This document shows, in pieces, positions 10,846 to 23,149 of a stretch of 64,000 bases of DNA. The DNA lies in assembly GCA_000711775.1 (NCBI GenBank), contig ARYC01000822.1, forward strand, positions 62,001 to 126,000, read 5' to 3'. The stretch's first letter is position 1. Each line of letters begins with the position of its first letter. This stretch comes from Oxytricha trifallax (lineage: Eukaryota > Ciliophora > Spirotrichea > Sporadotrichida > Oxytrichidae). Below the pieces are notes generated by a model, which had not been told where the DNA came from, searched no databases, and was given only the letters and a program-made list of their open reading frames with translations. Position numbers and translations under genes: made by a program.

Positions 10846-11895
10846 ATGCGAGGTTTGGGATCAGTTTATGATAGTGAATATATAGATTTATTGTTTAAGT
10901 TGCGTTATGGATGTAATGATTATAGTGATCAACTCAGACCTATTCAAAATTACACATCTATTGCAAGACTGCTCCATAAATCTCCTGCTACTGTCAGATC
11001 ACACTGTCTATTAGCATTGAATTTAAAGAGATAGCATCTTAATTCTAAGCCTAAAAGACCTTTAAAATTCTAGTAGCATCATATCGATTATCTTATTAAT
11101 GATAAGAGTCTAAAATACTGGGCACATTTCTCTCTGGCCTAGAGGGCTGTGATGTTTCATCGCAAATTTCCTGAGCTACACATCTCTGCATAATCCATAG
11201 CTAATATCTATAAAAAGAATGGTAAATCTTACAAGACAGTCAATCGCATTAAGAGAGTGATCGATTTTAATGTTCCATTTTATAAGGATAATTTAAATTA
11301 TAATATTCGATTAAATGCAGAGGGCTTAAGAGCATAATATAAAGTTCATACATGCTGATGAGGCAGTATTCACGTTTAATACCTTCATATCGAGGTCTTG
11401 GTATATGAGGTACAGCAACATAGAAGTTTATGATCAAAAGGTTAAGGTATAAACTCATGCAATCCTTGGTGGAATCAGTGAAGATAGTGGGCTTGGGACT
11501 TATGTTATCCACCCTCGCTCTATTAAGACTGAATAATATATTAAATTTTTGCAATAGCTAAGAGATAAGTATGCTGAATAAGAAATTATTCTGTTGTTGA
11601 TAACTTATCAGTTCATAAAACTAAAGACTCAAGGAGAGAATATGAAAGGCTAAACATAACGCCTGTATTTAATGTTCCTTATAGCCCTCAATTCAATGGA
11701 ATTGAACTATATTGGGGCCTATTAAAAGGCCACTACAAGAAACTTCTGCTCTATCATCTGATACACGATCTGAAGATAGATACAGTAGATTTTATTAAGA
11801 GTGCTGCTAAAAGAGTCAGCGATGATAAAGCAAAAGTATGCGCAAGAGAAGGGAGATTTTGTGTTTATAAATAAGTTTTAGATTTAAACGAATGA
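10846..11895 (+). CDS. TBE transposase, DDE superfamily (about 42 kDa), frameshifted
   Basis: Starts at ATG 10846 just inside the left TIR and ends at TGA 11893-11895 (about 350 codons, UAR as Gln). The N-terminal 60 residues look like a helix-turn-helix (ARLLHKSPATVRSHC). The catalytic core follows: first Asp in IHADEAVFTF, second Asp in VVDNLSVHKT, and Glu in FNGIELYWGLLKGH, the IS630/Tc1-mariner pattern. Two single-base frame breaks lie near 11330 (before the first Asp) and near 11590 (just before the second Asp), so this copy is probably inactive unless they are assembly errors. Its 3' end overlaps the convergent 22-kDa gene by about 80 bp. Confidence 0.92.
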
Positions 11896-12688
11896 ATAAG
11901 TTCACATATTAAATTTGCCCGTAAAGATTTGGCTTCTCTTTCTTTTCTTCTTAAGGCTTGCTTGGGCCCATGTTTCTTCTCTTAGTGGCTGCCCCTGCAT
12001 CTAAGTTCATCTCGTCTGGCTTTTAGAAATCTTTGAAGAGTCTCTTACTCAATTCATGTTTTACTTGAGACTTTCTCTCTCTCTGTTTAATTTGCTGCGC
12101 TCTTTCACCAAGTATATAGCAGTACCAGGTTTTCTATAAAGTTAGAAGTCTATGCTTACTTGAGATGAATGGATGCTTCTGCAGTTCCTACAGCTATGAG
12201 TCACTGATTTTGATTCCCTGCTTCTCTTTCTCTTCAGGAGAGATGCTGTAGCGTTTCTTATGAGCTTCTTAAATTACTTCACTTAAATACTCTGGTTTAA
12301 GAGTTCCAAGAACTCCAAAGAAGAAGTTTCTCTCTGGTAACTTATTTGAGAGTTGTAACTTTGATGGTAGGTACAGAGCAACATCTAGATCACTCATCGC
12401 ATCATCATAGAGATTTGTCACTGAGATTTCAGGGTAGTTAGGTATCTCAATCATCTTTATTTCATTGGTCTTAAAAGCTTATTTCTCTTCACTTAGTAAG
12501 GCTTTTAAGAATGATATTTTTGTTCCTTCCTGAGTTGGCAAGAACAATCCAACTATGGTTAATATATTAGTATTTGATAAAAGCTTACCTTGCTATACCA
12601 AATATCTATAGAGGTCCTCCTTACTTCGAAATATTCCTATCAATTCTTGAGATTGTATTCTCTTCATTGCATCATTCATAGACTCCAT
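11816..12688 (-). CDS. TBE 22-kDa-type ORF, intact
   Basis: Open from ATG 12688 to TGA 11816-11818 (290 codons) with UAR as Gln. The N-terminal two thirds are globular and contain PTQEGTKISFLKALLSEE and PERNFFFGVLGTLKPEY. The C-terminal third is very basic (KQRERKSQVKHELSKR and an EEKKEKP stretch). This is the second conserved TBE gene; no biochemical function is established and I see no catalytic motif. The last 30 codons overlap the 3' end of the transposase on the other strand, so the true stop could be earlier if the tail is not conserved. It is the only one of the three genes without a frame break. Confidence 0.88.
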
Positions 12689-13253
12689 CTTGCTTCCACT
12701 TTCTATAAATGTTTATGAAATTTAAAATTATGGATATCCATTCTAAACTTACTAAAATTTTACTCCTAAATAGAGAGATCCAACTGGAGGTCAACCTGAA
12801 TAAGATAGTAAGAGAAAGATGGAAAAACTTTCTCCAAGTTTCAAAGTTTGACTTCCATTTTTATCAAACTTTCTCCATTAAATTGCTCCTAATAATAATT
12901 AATTTAATTAGGTGGTGCTCCTAATTTATTTAAAACTTAATTAGGTGGTTGTATTAAAGTTCAAAACCGTATTAGGAGGTACATTACAAAAATTAAATTT
13001 TAAAATCTCCCCTCCTAAATTTACAAGAAAAGCTTTAGGAGCACCACCTAACTTCACAAAACACATTTAGGTGCATTTTAATGAATAAAATGGATGAATT
13101 AGTTTATAAATTATCATTTAATCTAAGAAATATAAAACTAATGTCTCGTACTCTGTTCTCATTAAACCTCTCTTAACCTTTGAGAATATGCTCTTACTCT
13201 TGTATAAAGGTAGAATTTAAATAGCTTGTATAATAATTAATAGTATTTATAAA

Positions 13254-14697
13254 ATGAGCGGTAACTTACTTAGAAATGCGGCATTGCTTGGCATTAGCCA
13301 GCAAAAACTTTCTTTCATGAATCAAAAGAAAATTGAGACTTGCGATGCCTCTACCTAGCACGAACCTGAAATTTTTTAACTTTAGGTATCAGACTTTGAA
13401 TAGAAATTCAGATGTTAAATAGAAATGCAGAGCTAAGAAATTTAATGCGAAGTTCCAATGAAAATGGTTGAATAGGAGGAAGAGAAAAAAGAAATAAAAG
13501 CATTACATTTATGTGAGGAGTGTGAGAAGAACTTCACTTATAAATCTGCTCTAAGCGTCATATCTTAGAGCAGCATTCTAACAAGCCCAAGCTCTATCTT
13601 AAGCATGATAAGATAGATGGAAATATTTCTGCCCTTACTGCAATAAATAATACAATCATTCAAGAGATCTAAAAGTTCATCTATAATACCATCATGGCAA
13701 GAAGTTTGAAGTAATAGATCCAGAGACTGGTGAGGTCTTCCTTTAAAAAAGAAAGCCAAGAGACCCTTTAGAAACTTTGGAAAAAAGAGTAAAGAAAAAT
13801 AAACTTATTAAAGCAGTAAGAAACCTCCCAGCCACAGAAATAGTAAAAATCACTCTTAAGATGCATGCACTTAAACTTCCAATATTGAATATAATTGACC
13901 TTAAAGAGTGTAAAGAAAGTTATCTTATCCTTGAGGATAAATTTAAGAAGAAAGTCATAACAGATAAGTAGTTCGCATACAAGATATATCCGTTCAACTA
14001 CTTCAAATGCGATGACAAGTATCAAATGGAATTCATAAATGAATACCAAGCACTTACAAAGTCAAGAGATAGATAGTGCAGATTTATAATAAAGCTCGAT
14101 GCTATTCTGCTTGCTCAAGATCATGTAGCTTTTCGTCTTCCTCTATACTAAATGACATTAAGAGACTAGATTTAAGATTAAAGGATACCAAAGTAGTTAC
14201 CTCTTATTCTTACAAATGTTTGCAAAGGCATTGAGGAGCTGCACACTCTTGGATAAGTTCATAGAGATTTGAAGCCTGAGAATATAATGCTTGACTTTTC
14301 ACCTCTCAGAGTAGTAATAATAGATTTCAATAGATCATAGAGAGTTGAAGCTTCAGGACTTGGCAACGTGTATGGTACTCCTGGATACTTTCCAGAAAGA
14401 GAGGACTGGAGAGATGGTGATATTAAGTGGGATATATGGGCTCTAGCAGCAATTATTTGTGAATGCGATATGGCAAGAAATGATTACTATAGCTGCAAAA
14501 GAGAGAAAGATTCAAAACAGAGAATACAGCAATATCTAGACTAGAATAAGATAAAAGGTAGAATGAAAGACATGGCTGAGTAGATAATTATTAAGCCTAA
14601 TCACAGAGCTGACCATACAATAGACTAAATTGTAAGTTGGATAGGAGAGATAAAGTTTAGAAAGCTGCCTCATGATGCTAAAGTACTGTTTGAGTGA
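13254..14697 (+). CDS. TBE zinc-finger/protein-kinase protein (about 57 kDa), two frame breaks
   Basis: Starts at ATG 13254 and ends at TGA 14695-14697 (about 481 codons). An N-terminal Gln/Glu-rich segment of 80 residues is followed by two C2H2 fingers (LCEECEKNFTYKSAL... and YFCPYCNKQY...HLQYHH). The kinase-like domain carries VHRDLKPENIMLD, IDFNRS in place of DFG, and GTPGYF. Two single-base breaks at about 13547 and 13622, both within the fingers, disrupt the frame; from about 13625 to the end it is open. It is homologous to the truncated copy at 3-1088, including the unusual DFN. Confidence 0.92.
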
Positions 14698-14753
14698 ATA
14701 ATAAAAATAAAACACTTGCATTACACACTAATTTATATTACATTATAACCCTA

Positions 14754-14858
14754 AACCCCTACATAAACCCTATTAAAACCCTAATAAAGCATGCGTTAAT
14801 AGTCTACTTACATCAATCAAAAACTCAATCAAACAACTTCAGGGGTTTTGGGGTTTTG
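14754..14858 (-). repeat. TBE right terminal inverted repeat
   Basis: Reverse complement of the left end, finishing GGGGTTTTGGGGTTTTG. It is directly followed by the second copy of the ACT target duplication. Confidence 0.95.
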
Positions 14859-14861
14859 ACT

Positions 14862-16670
14862 GTCGCCGTTTTCACGCCAGTCTGACACATCTTCAAAGTA
14901 TGAGTCTGATATAGATTGGCTTGAAGAGGTTTGTAATAACCTGTAAAAATTGTTCTTCTTTTTGGTAGTATTTTTCATTGAAGGTTAGTTAGTTAATTTT
15001 TGCTAGGAATTTCTTGGGTATACTACTGCAAAATCATTAAAATGCTTTTAAAAAACGATGTTATAAGTAGAACTGAGCGTTAAAAATTGGTTGGGACCTC
15101 AGATAACTTTATGTTTATTACTTTTTACTTATGACAATTGTGTCTCTGATGATAAGGAATTTCGTGGGTCTGTTGACGTACTTATTGTTTATCTACAGCA
15201 AGTAGTTTATCAGATGATATAGTTAGAGCAAGTTTCTTGAGATAAAGTCTTCATTTTAAATCCTCATACTTAATATTAATTTTTTTTTATATCTCATATT
15301 ATAAGATTTACTTAGAGTTTTCCATTTTGATGATGATGCTAAATTTATATATATATATATTTAGTAATTTGTTAACTATCAATATACTCCATTCATTACA
15401 AACTGAATCTAGCAGTAGAATTGTTAGGATAGTTTTATGTAGTTATGGTTTCATTATTATTCCCTTAATTAACTTCAAAATGAATAAATTATATATAGTA
15501 ATGTAAATTAACTGAAGTTATTATTATTAACCTTATAAATTATTAAATACATAATTAAAAAAACTCTTACTTGAAATAAAGAATATTAAATTAATCAAGA
15601 ATATTGCATTTTTGAAAAATGCTAGAACTTCATATATCCTTAATTATTTAATTTAAAGCTATCATAAACAATTAAGATTTAAACTCTTAATTTATATTTG
15701 ATTTCTTATATAATATATAATAAATAATAATTAAGGATTGAAGATAAAAGTTATTAATAATTTCAAAAATAGATTATAATAATTATAAATAGATTTATAT
15801 CGCTTATACTTATTTTTATATAGACTCGTCAATTATTCATTTGAAATATATATATCTTAATTTGATTAATAGAAAAAGAGCTAAGAACTTTGTTTTCAAA
15901 AAAGTCATTTTTATTTTTAAGATTATGTATAATATACCAAGTTATTATTTTTGTTATTTATTTTTTAAGAATTACTGAATTTATTATCTCAAATTAAAAT
16001 TGTCATTTCAATTATTTAGAATGTCAGTTTTAATAAATTTTAATTATTAAATAAAGTTATTTTTAATAATTTTTACATTTTATGTATAAATTATTAAGAT
16101 ATTATTTAAATGCGCTGTCTTCTTAATAGTAGTAGTTTAGACTAAAAAACTTATTAAACTTTAAAATAAAAATATTATCTTAAATTTTATTATATTTAAA
16201 AATTAATCATTGTCTATTTTGGTTTTCATAAATATTAAAAATCTAGATACCAAAAGTCAAATAATTTTAACTTTTTTTCAATTATATACTAAAAATCAAG
16301 ATCAACTAAGAATTGTCATTAAACTAAAAAAATTTTAAGAAGAATATTTTTTCAATATTTTATGACTAAAAGAGGACCTTAAAATTGATAGGAGGAAGAC
16401 ATTTTAAATGAAATTAATCTGGAGTATAAAATAATCTAGAAATTTTATTTTTGAAAAAAAGATTTGCTATGCTAAAAATAAGGCGGACAGAGGTACTGAG
16501 GGTTAAGTTAGACATAACTATTCAAATCAAAGAGTTTCAAGATATTTGGAGGATTTATTAAAATAGAGAAACCACAAAATAAAATTACTATCCTTGGATA
16601 TCCTAAAAATCTCACACTTATAAATTGGCGAAAGTCATTCAAAAACGAAAGTCCATTTTTTTAATAAAAA
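14862..16670. other. AT-rich DNA downstream of the TBE
   Basis: Apart from the GC-richer first 80 bp (see the interrupted ORF), this is AT-rich with TA runs at 15340-15362 and no recognisable gene. Confidence 0.5.
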
Positions 16671-17295
16671 GGCTAGAATGATAAATGCTCACCTCCCTCA
16701 GGTGTTATTTTTAAAAGTGTATTCTGATAGTCGTACGCGGTTAATAGTTCCTGACATAACACATTTCCTAAGTCAAAAAATTATATATATAAAATCATAA
16801 AATTTGGCTTTAAAATTTATGGCAAATTTTATTCAAAAAATGTCATATTGGCTACTACCTGATAATATTCTGTCTTTTAATTAATTATTAATGATTTAAA
16901 TCATCATTTTTAGAATATTAAATTTGAAGCAAATTTATAGTTTTTAAAATTTCAAATTTTAGGATATTATCTATTATTTTAAATTGTCTAAAAAAACAAT
17001 AAATTTGCTTCAATTTTAATATGGCAAAAAATTTTGATTTAAATCATTAATAATTAATTAAAATAAAGAAAATTATTAGGCAATGGCAAATATGATGTTT
17101 TTTTAAATAAAATTTCAAAGTTAAATTTTTTTGATTTTATATATAATTTTTTTACTTAGGAAGTAGGTTATTTTAAAAACTATTATCCGTGTTCGACTAG
17201 TTATAAAGAAAACTTTTCTTATGGAGGTCGAGTTCTATCAGAACACACTTTCAAAAATTTCATCTTTGGGTGGATGAATGTTTGCCACTCTAGCC
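16671..17295. mobile_element. Fold-back element, about 625 bp, diverged arms
   Basis: Left arm from GGCTAGAATGATAAATGCTC pairs with the right arm ending GCCACTCTAGCC. The best match is around TTAATTAATTATTAATGATT and its complement, and the centre is near 16930-16990. Arms carry many mismatches, so it is older than the other palindromes. It has no coding potential. Confidence 0.75.
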
Positions 17296-18465
17296 AAAAA
17301 AATATTACCAAGAACAGTAAAAATTATTATAAAAATCTTGAAAAATATGTAATATATTATTTTTTACATTCGCTATAATAGATGAGGAAATTAGACAAAA
17401 ATCCATAAAAGTGTAGCCTATATTTTTGAAATTATTAGTTAATAATTGGCAATATATTATTTAAGTTTAATAATATAATAGTTTTTTAGAGAAAATAACA
17501 TCATAATCGTATGGAATGACATTTTAAACGCAAATCTCTAGAATTAGAAATATTTCTATGATTTAGATAATTATTATGATATATAAAGTATAGATTTGAT
17601 CTAAATAGAGTTGTGAACATATTTCTTAAGTCTTAATACTATAGATTGTAAAGAAAAAAGAAAAATTCATTAATTAATAGGTAAAATAGAAAATAAAATC
17701 AAACATAACTTAAAATAACCTTAAAACTCGCAATCGAAAAAGGCATGAAAAGTTGTGAAAAACTTTATTACCTTTAAAAGAATTAACAATTTTCCCTAGG
17801 GGAAACTTTGATAAAAAAATAAATATAGATGACAAAAGTTGTATATTAAGTTTTTAGATAAATAATAAAAATTAAATTTATTTTTTGAAATTTCATCAAT
17901 TTTAACAAGTTCAATTCAAAATGTATTCCTGTGCTTTTCATGGCTTATAGTTTTTCACTGAAAATTATATCAAAGTTTTAACTTTAAGTTTTGAGAATTT
18001 ATATAAATATATAAATAACTTTTGAATTGGAATATTTTCTAAAAATTTATAAACTGGAATTTCGGATTCGAATTATCGAAATAACCTAGCTATCATTTTA
18101 AAAACATGAAATTTAATGTAATTTTAAATAATATGCATGAAAATTTTTGAAATTATAGTAATTATTTTAAACGAAATATTTGATATTATGATTAAAATGA
18201 TTATAAATTGATAAATAATAAATTTATATAATTAAAATGTAGGTATAAAACAATTATAAGACTAAGTTGAATTAAAAGGAAAATATATTTTCAATAAAAG
18301 GAATTATAGTTCATATTTAATATCAAATTAATTTTTCTCTTAAAATATGTAAAGCTATGAAGGATTTAAAATTTATGTAAATAAAAAGTTAATAAAATAC
18401 TTAAAATAAGCAAAAATTACATGTGAAAAGTGTAAGGAATGTATTGATATATTAATTTTCCCATT
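17296..18465. other. AT-rich DNA without recognisable gene
   Basis: No island of higher GC and no convincing frame; nothing recognised. Confidence 0.55.
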
Positions 18466-18700
18466 TTCGAGGAGGGTCAAGTCTTGGGCAAAAATTGTAA
18501 TTTTTCAAAAATAATAAAATAAAATGTCTTGGTCACTCAGGACTCTGGTCAATTAAGGCACTGCGAGTTCAATTTCAATAATATAAATTTATTTTTCCCA
18601 AAAATACCCGAGATATGAAGATTTGAAGTTTCCAAAAATCATAATAAAATGTCAAATCCATATAAAAAAGTTTAAAGTTAAATTATCGAGTGTAAAATAA
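18466..18700 (+). repeat. Dispersed repeat, copy A
   Basis: Shares blocks with 33725-33975 (TCAAGTCTTGGGCAAAAA, CTCAGGACTCTGGT, AAATTATCGAGT, AATAATGAGAAATTCA) and in part with 20515-20675. Block order differs between copies, so this may be a rearranged old transposon. Confidence 0.6.
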
Positions 18701-18960
18701 TGAGAAATTCAATATTACAAAAGAGTAAATTGAAATTTAATAAGGAAGTTTTTATAAAAAAATTCAAATATAATTAATTAAACCAAGGCTATTTATTGAT
18801 TTTGGTATAAACTTTACTTATTTAATCCATTTGGTGTTTAATTATATTAATATTTAGTTTTTTTATTCTGTGTTTGATACAACAAAATTTGAATAATTTA
18901 TTTTTAAAATTAAAGAGTAGGAGTAATTCATATTAAATTATATTACCAACTTATACAAAT

Positions 18961-20090
18961 GGAAGCCCTTATGCTTATAACCTCTCTCAATAAAAATACA
19001 GCATTCAAAAATTCTAGAGCATACCATAACTGCAGTTTTTGCCTTAATTCATCCAATAATCAGATCCTCATCAACATCATTAATATGTCAAAAACAGATT
19101 TAAGCTATTTTTTTGCTCGTGGTAATTTAACTATCGCGTGAAGCTAGATCTATTAGCATTCAAATTGTACCTATAACTCTATCTGGTACAGTTGAGATGC
19201 AATAGCATACTCTAGTACAACTACTGTTCACGCTTTACAAGGGAGCTGTGATAATTTCAGCTCTCAATAATACATAGACGTATTTAGTATTTTAAAGTGC
19301 ATGAAGGAAGGTTATAATTTAGTATAGATAATAGCCAAATAACATGATATTAAGTTTGTTGTGATAGAGATATTGATTTTCTTATTTTGACAGCTTAAGT
19401 CAGCATCAATCCTTGCTAAGTAACGATGTAAAATCTAGAGGCGGAATAGTATCTGGGGATTTAATAATTATCGGAGAATAAATGGTGATGCGATTTGATA
19501 CGATATTAATGAATTTTACTCTTGAAAAAGTAGGCTCATTAACACAACTATGACCTAGAGGAAAGGGGTCTATCAATAAAAGAAATCTTATCCAAATACT
19601 TTGAAATCACCAAGGCCATTCCTCTTCTATTTAAGAGAAATTCAAAATGAAATTTCATGAAATTGTGATTAGACAAAATGAATGGTGAAGATAACATTTA
19701 GAAGGCAATGTTACGATTAATTCGAAAATTTTAGAAATGTGAAATGTCGTGTGGGTAAAATTCATTAGCTTGATATAGAAAAATAAGAAGCCTCAATATT
19801 TCATTTTCTGCTGTTATTTTCTTGCCTTGAAATCTATAAAGTACTTAATATGATTAAGAAAATTCGAATAACAAATATTCAGGGTTTGGGTATCAGTCAT
19901 ATACTCTCAGCTTCAGCAATATGATTTTTAGATACGTACAAATAGAAAAATAAAGCACCAGCGTATATAACGGTGCATATAAAGGCCATGATTAATGTAT
20001 AGGCAGAAGCAGAATAGAATTATCTCTTAGTCTTGATGTTGCATGTGGTAATTTTTCAAACCATTCAATCCAACTGATTTGAGAGATGCC
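18961..20090 (+). pseudogene. Decayed coding region, possibly a beta-helix (pectin-lyase-fold) surface protein
   Basis: A GC-richer island with a series of plus-strand frames: ATG 18959 to TGA about 19139 (NSRAYHNCSFCLNSSNNQIL), then segments up to 19370, 19386-19553 (SRGGIVSGDLIIIGEQM), 19552-19658, 19680-19785 and 19800-20085. The rhythm of Asn/Ser/Ile-rich strands resembles the right-handed beta-helix repeats common in ciliate surface proteins. That resemblance is composition-based and not a proven match. Frame changes between segments suggest a pseudogene, unassigned short IESs, or indels. Part of the minus strand is also open and cannot be excluded. Confidence 0.4.
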
Positions 20091-20514
20091 ACAAGTATAC
20101 ATAGTTAAGTGTGATCTAAAGCATTTGTGACTTTAGATAAATACCCTTAGCCATTTTACCTAATTAAACCTTTTATTGTCTGAAATATGGATGGCCTCAT
20201 CTACTTGAGTAGGTAAATGTAGTACTTCATCATATTTGAACTCAAGAGATGACCACTAAATATATGAAATAGCCCTATGAGGACAAGCGTGGAAAATAAG
20301 GAAAAATACAGGCTATCACAACCTATATGAAAACTAAAATTTAAATAAAAATTCATACAAAATTGAGTCATTTAAATTGTCAAATAAAGGCATATTATTA
20401 TATCTCAATTGCTGATTACTTTTCTATTTCAAAAATTGAATAATTACATTGATAAAACAATTGTGTATTTTTATAATTTGCATTCATCCTATTTTTCACA
20501 TTCTTTTATTTAAT

Positions 20515-20675
20515 ATAACATATAAGCTCCTTGAAAGTTGTATGTATCTTATGTCAAATATATTTGGAAAGTTCAAGTAATTCATTTAAATATGAATTTA
20601 CCATTTTAATTTCTAGGGCAAAAATATATTTTCAAAAATACTATAACTAAAATGTCATGGTCTCCCAGAGTTACA
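20515..20675 (+). repeat. Dispersed repeat, copy B (partial)
   Basis: Related to 33800-33965: CTTGAAAGTTGTATGTATCT, ATTTGGAAAGTT and AAAATGTCATGGTC blocks occur in the same order in both. Confidence 0.55.
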
Positions 20676-21111
20676 ATATTTAATGCTATTTTTTCTCTAT
20701 ATTGTATTATTTAATATTTAACTTATTTCTTTCTACAATTTTTCTTTTGTTACACTCGCTTTAATTTTTAAACTTTTACCACATGCCCATAAGAATTATG
20801 AAAAATAAGTAGTATGCTATAATTTTAAATGAAAACTAATTAAACATACTTTTATTATTTTAGACTTTTACTGAAATTGAATCTAGAAACAGCTTTGTCA
20901 TCTATCTATTCTCCTTCATATTTTGCACTATCTGGAAACATTTACTCTATTGTTTTCATTTTCCCAGTTTATCTAGAGCTTTCGATTTACTGTGATCGCA
21001 ATTCCTGTTTGTAAGTTGTGCAGAAGTATAAAAAAATAGATATTATTTTTGTAACTTACAAATTTTAAGAGAAATACTAGCTACTCCAATAACGCCATCA
21101 AGATTTCATTT

Positions 21112-21112
<1 letters not shown>

Positions 21113-21190
<78 letters not shown>
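21113..21190. repeat. (AAT)n microsatellite, about 26 units
   Basis: An uninterrupted trinucleotide run directly abutting the left end of MITE copy 2, whose TA target may have been provided by the repeat. Confidence 0.97.
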
Positions 21191-21607
21191 TTGTAAAAAT
21201 ACATTTGAATTTGGAAAATTAATTATAATTAAATTAATAATAAATCAAAATCGTGGCAGTTAAAGTTGGCCAATTTGAACGATCTTGGGCTCATTTGATA
21301 GAGAATTCAAAATTAGCTGGACTTTACTATTGGCGGTACTATTTTATCGCATCCCTGGAGCGAGATAACTCGACTTTAATTAAATGCCTCTAAATTCATT
21401 AAATTATACCCTCACATTAAAGTCGAGTTATCTCGCTCCAGGGATGCGATAAAATAGTACCGCCAATAGTAAAGTCCAGCTAATTTTAAATTCTCTATCG
21501 AATGAGCCCAAGATCGTTCAAATTGGCTAACTTTAACTGCCACGATTTTGATGTCTATTTAATTTAATTATTATTAATTTTCCAAATTCAAATGTATTTC
21601 TACAATA
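21189..21607. mobile_element. Fold-back MITE, copy 2 (TA-flanked)
   Basis: Palindrome of 419 bp with a loop of about 40 bp near 21390. Ends read TATTGTAAAAATACATTTG and the complement of TATTGTAGAAATACATTTG, with TA on both sides. It is the same length as copy 3 and shares its outer arm (GAACGATCTTGGGCTCAT), which copy 1 lacks. No ORF. Confidence 0.9.
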
Positions 21608-22540
21608 ATAGGTTCACATTGAGGTCTCTGGGGACCCCCGATCTTATATATGTAGTAATATGATAATGGTCAAGCCCTTTTTAGTTATATGTGATTAGTT
21701 AATATGGGCGTTAACTTTTTTTCATTATATAATTATTTATTTTCTTTTTAATTTACCGATTCATGATTATATTTTATAAATGTAATTAATATAATGAAAA
21801 CTGGTATCAAGAACTAATGTTGACTACTTTTGCAAAATTAATGGACAATAGTTTGCTTTGAAATCTTCATAAGAAATTTAGTAATATATTTTGTTTGAAC
21901 GATCTCTGGTTCTCTATATTTAGCTATTTTCGTCCTATCTTTACTTACTTAAATTTAAGAAAATATGCAAAATAATGTTTAGTGTTTAAGAAATCAGTGA
22001 ACGCCCTTTCACTTTTTTAGCTGTAATTTCTTGTCATAATCTTGTATTTTACAATTTTAAATGGAGCATGCTTACATCTTAATTTATGGTTTTAAACTTC
22101 AAGAAACACTATCTGACTTTCTTTAATTTATCAATTGATAATGCAGTCATTACAATCAAACAGCTCACTTGAAATTATTTCAAACATACCACATCTTAAA
22201 AATTATGTACAAATAATTTTCTTGGTTACGGCTCTTATGTTTACATAAACTGCAATCTAAGAGAGGTCAAATTAAGAATAATTAGGGTATGCATTGAAAA
22301 TAATAATCAGAATAGTTCTTGTAATCACCTATGCTGCAAAGAATTTTAAAAACACTGAGTACTGAAAAATAAAGTATATCACCTAACCTAACTTAATTTA
22401 AAATACTATAATATATTACACTGGAACTTATAAAAATCGATAGTATAATTTATTAGTCAGGATTATAATGAATTTAGCTTAAGTGACTTTTCTTTGCAAA
22501 AATAAAAAATGATAATTGCAAATTGAAAGCAAAAAAATTG
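21608..22540. other. AT-rich DNA without recognisable gene
   Basis: Nothing recognised on either strand. Confidence 0.55.
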
Positions 22541-22735
22541 TTCAGCATCCCAACAAAGTCCCAATATGATTTCTCCTTTTTCTATGTTATTCCGCAAGTC
22601 AATGTAGACTATAAAAATTATTTGTTGCATTAAATTCTAAAAATTCTTATTTTGTTGATTTTAATTGCAACAGCTCAATCCAAAAGTGAGCAATATCGCC
22701 TATGAGAAAACGAAAGACTATAAGAGAGTGGCAAT

Positions 22736-22849
22736 ATGAACTGTCAACTTTTGATGTTACTGATAGAGCTTGTTGCCAATTTCTTGACTAAATATGAGAG
22801 CTATATTAGACATGAAAAAATCATCATTCTATATTCAATCTACTATTGA
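22736..22849 (+). CDS. possible short coding segment, unrecognised
   Basis: ATG 22736 to TGA 22847-22849, 37 codons, Leu/Ile-rich with the natural-looking stretch LLIELVANFLTKYESYIRHE. It lies in a slightly richer patch (22540-23290). It may be one MDS of a split gene; a second plus-strand piece is at 23150-23276. It is short enough to be chance. Confidence 0.25.
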   Translation: MNCQLLMLLIELVANFLTKYESYIRHEKIIILYSIYY

Positions 22850-23149
22850 TTTGAAAAATATTATCTTCCCTTGTTAATACCTCACAGTCCATCTATTTCT
22901 TATGGTAAAAGCATTTACTAGTAAAAAAATGCGGTTCTTAAAAAACACTGTCTCTCATTGCGGCTACATATAGGATTTCAGAGAATGTGCTGATAAACAG
23001 AGTAGTCGGTATAAACTGAAAATCAATAAAATATATATTAGCACAGCAAAACAACTGATTTTAAACTTATTTAGATAGTTTAATTGTGTTTTTCCGATTC
23101 CTTCACTATATCTTTAATTGTAATAACTTTCATAAGATATAACTATATT

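Larger units (their letters stand above)
10709..14858 (+). mobile_element. Complete TBE transposon, 4150 bp
   Basis: Bounded by inverted repeats of about 105 bp (10709-10812 and 14754-14858) whose tips are C4A4/G4T4 telomere-like units, and flanked by a direct ACT (10706-10708 and 14859-14861), which fits the ANT target duplication. It carries three genes in the standard TBE arrangement: a DDE transposase (+), a 22-kDa ORF (-) and a zinc-finger/kinase ORF (+). Length matches the roughly 4.1 kb known for Oxytricha TBEs. The transposase and kinase genes each have two small frameshifts; the 22-kDa ORF is fully open. Confidence 0.97.
10698..15240 (+). pseudogene. Possible ORF interrupted by the TBE insertion
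   Basis: If the TBE (10709-14858) and one copy of the ACT duplication are removed, an ORF appears from ATG 10698 to TGA 15238-15240 (about 129 codons). The first 30 residues come from GC-richer DNA (MTPLSPFSRQSDTSSKYE) and look like a disordered N-terminus; the remainder is AT-rich and may be IES or chance. The insertion would lie in codon 4. TBEs are normally removed during macronuclear development, so the locus could still be functional after excision. No homology was recognised, and the flanks upstream show no clear promoter. Confidence 0.35.
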
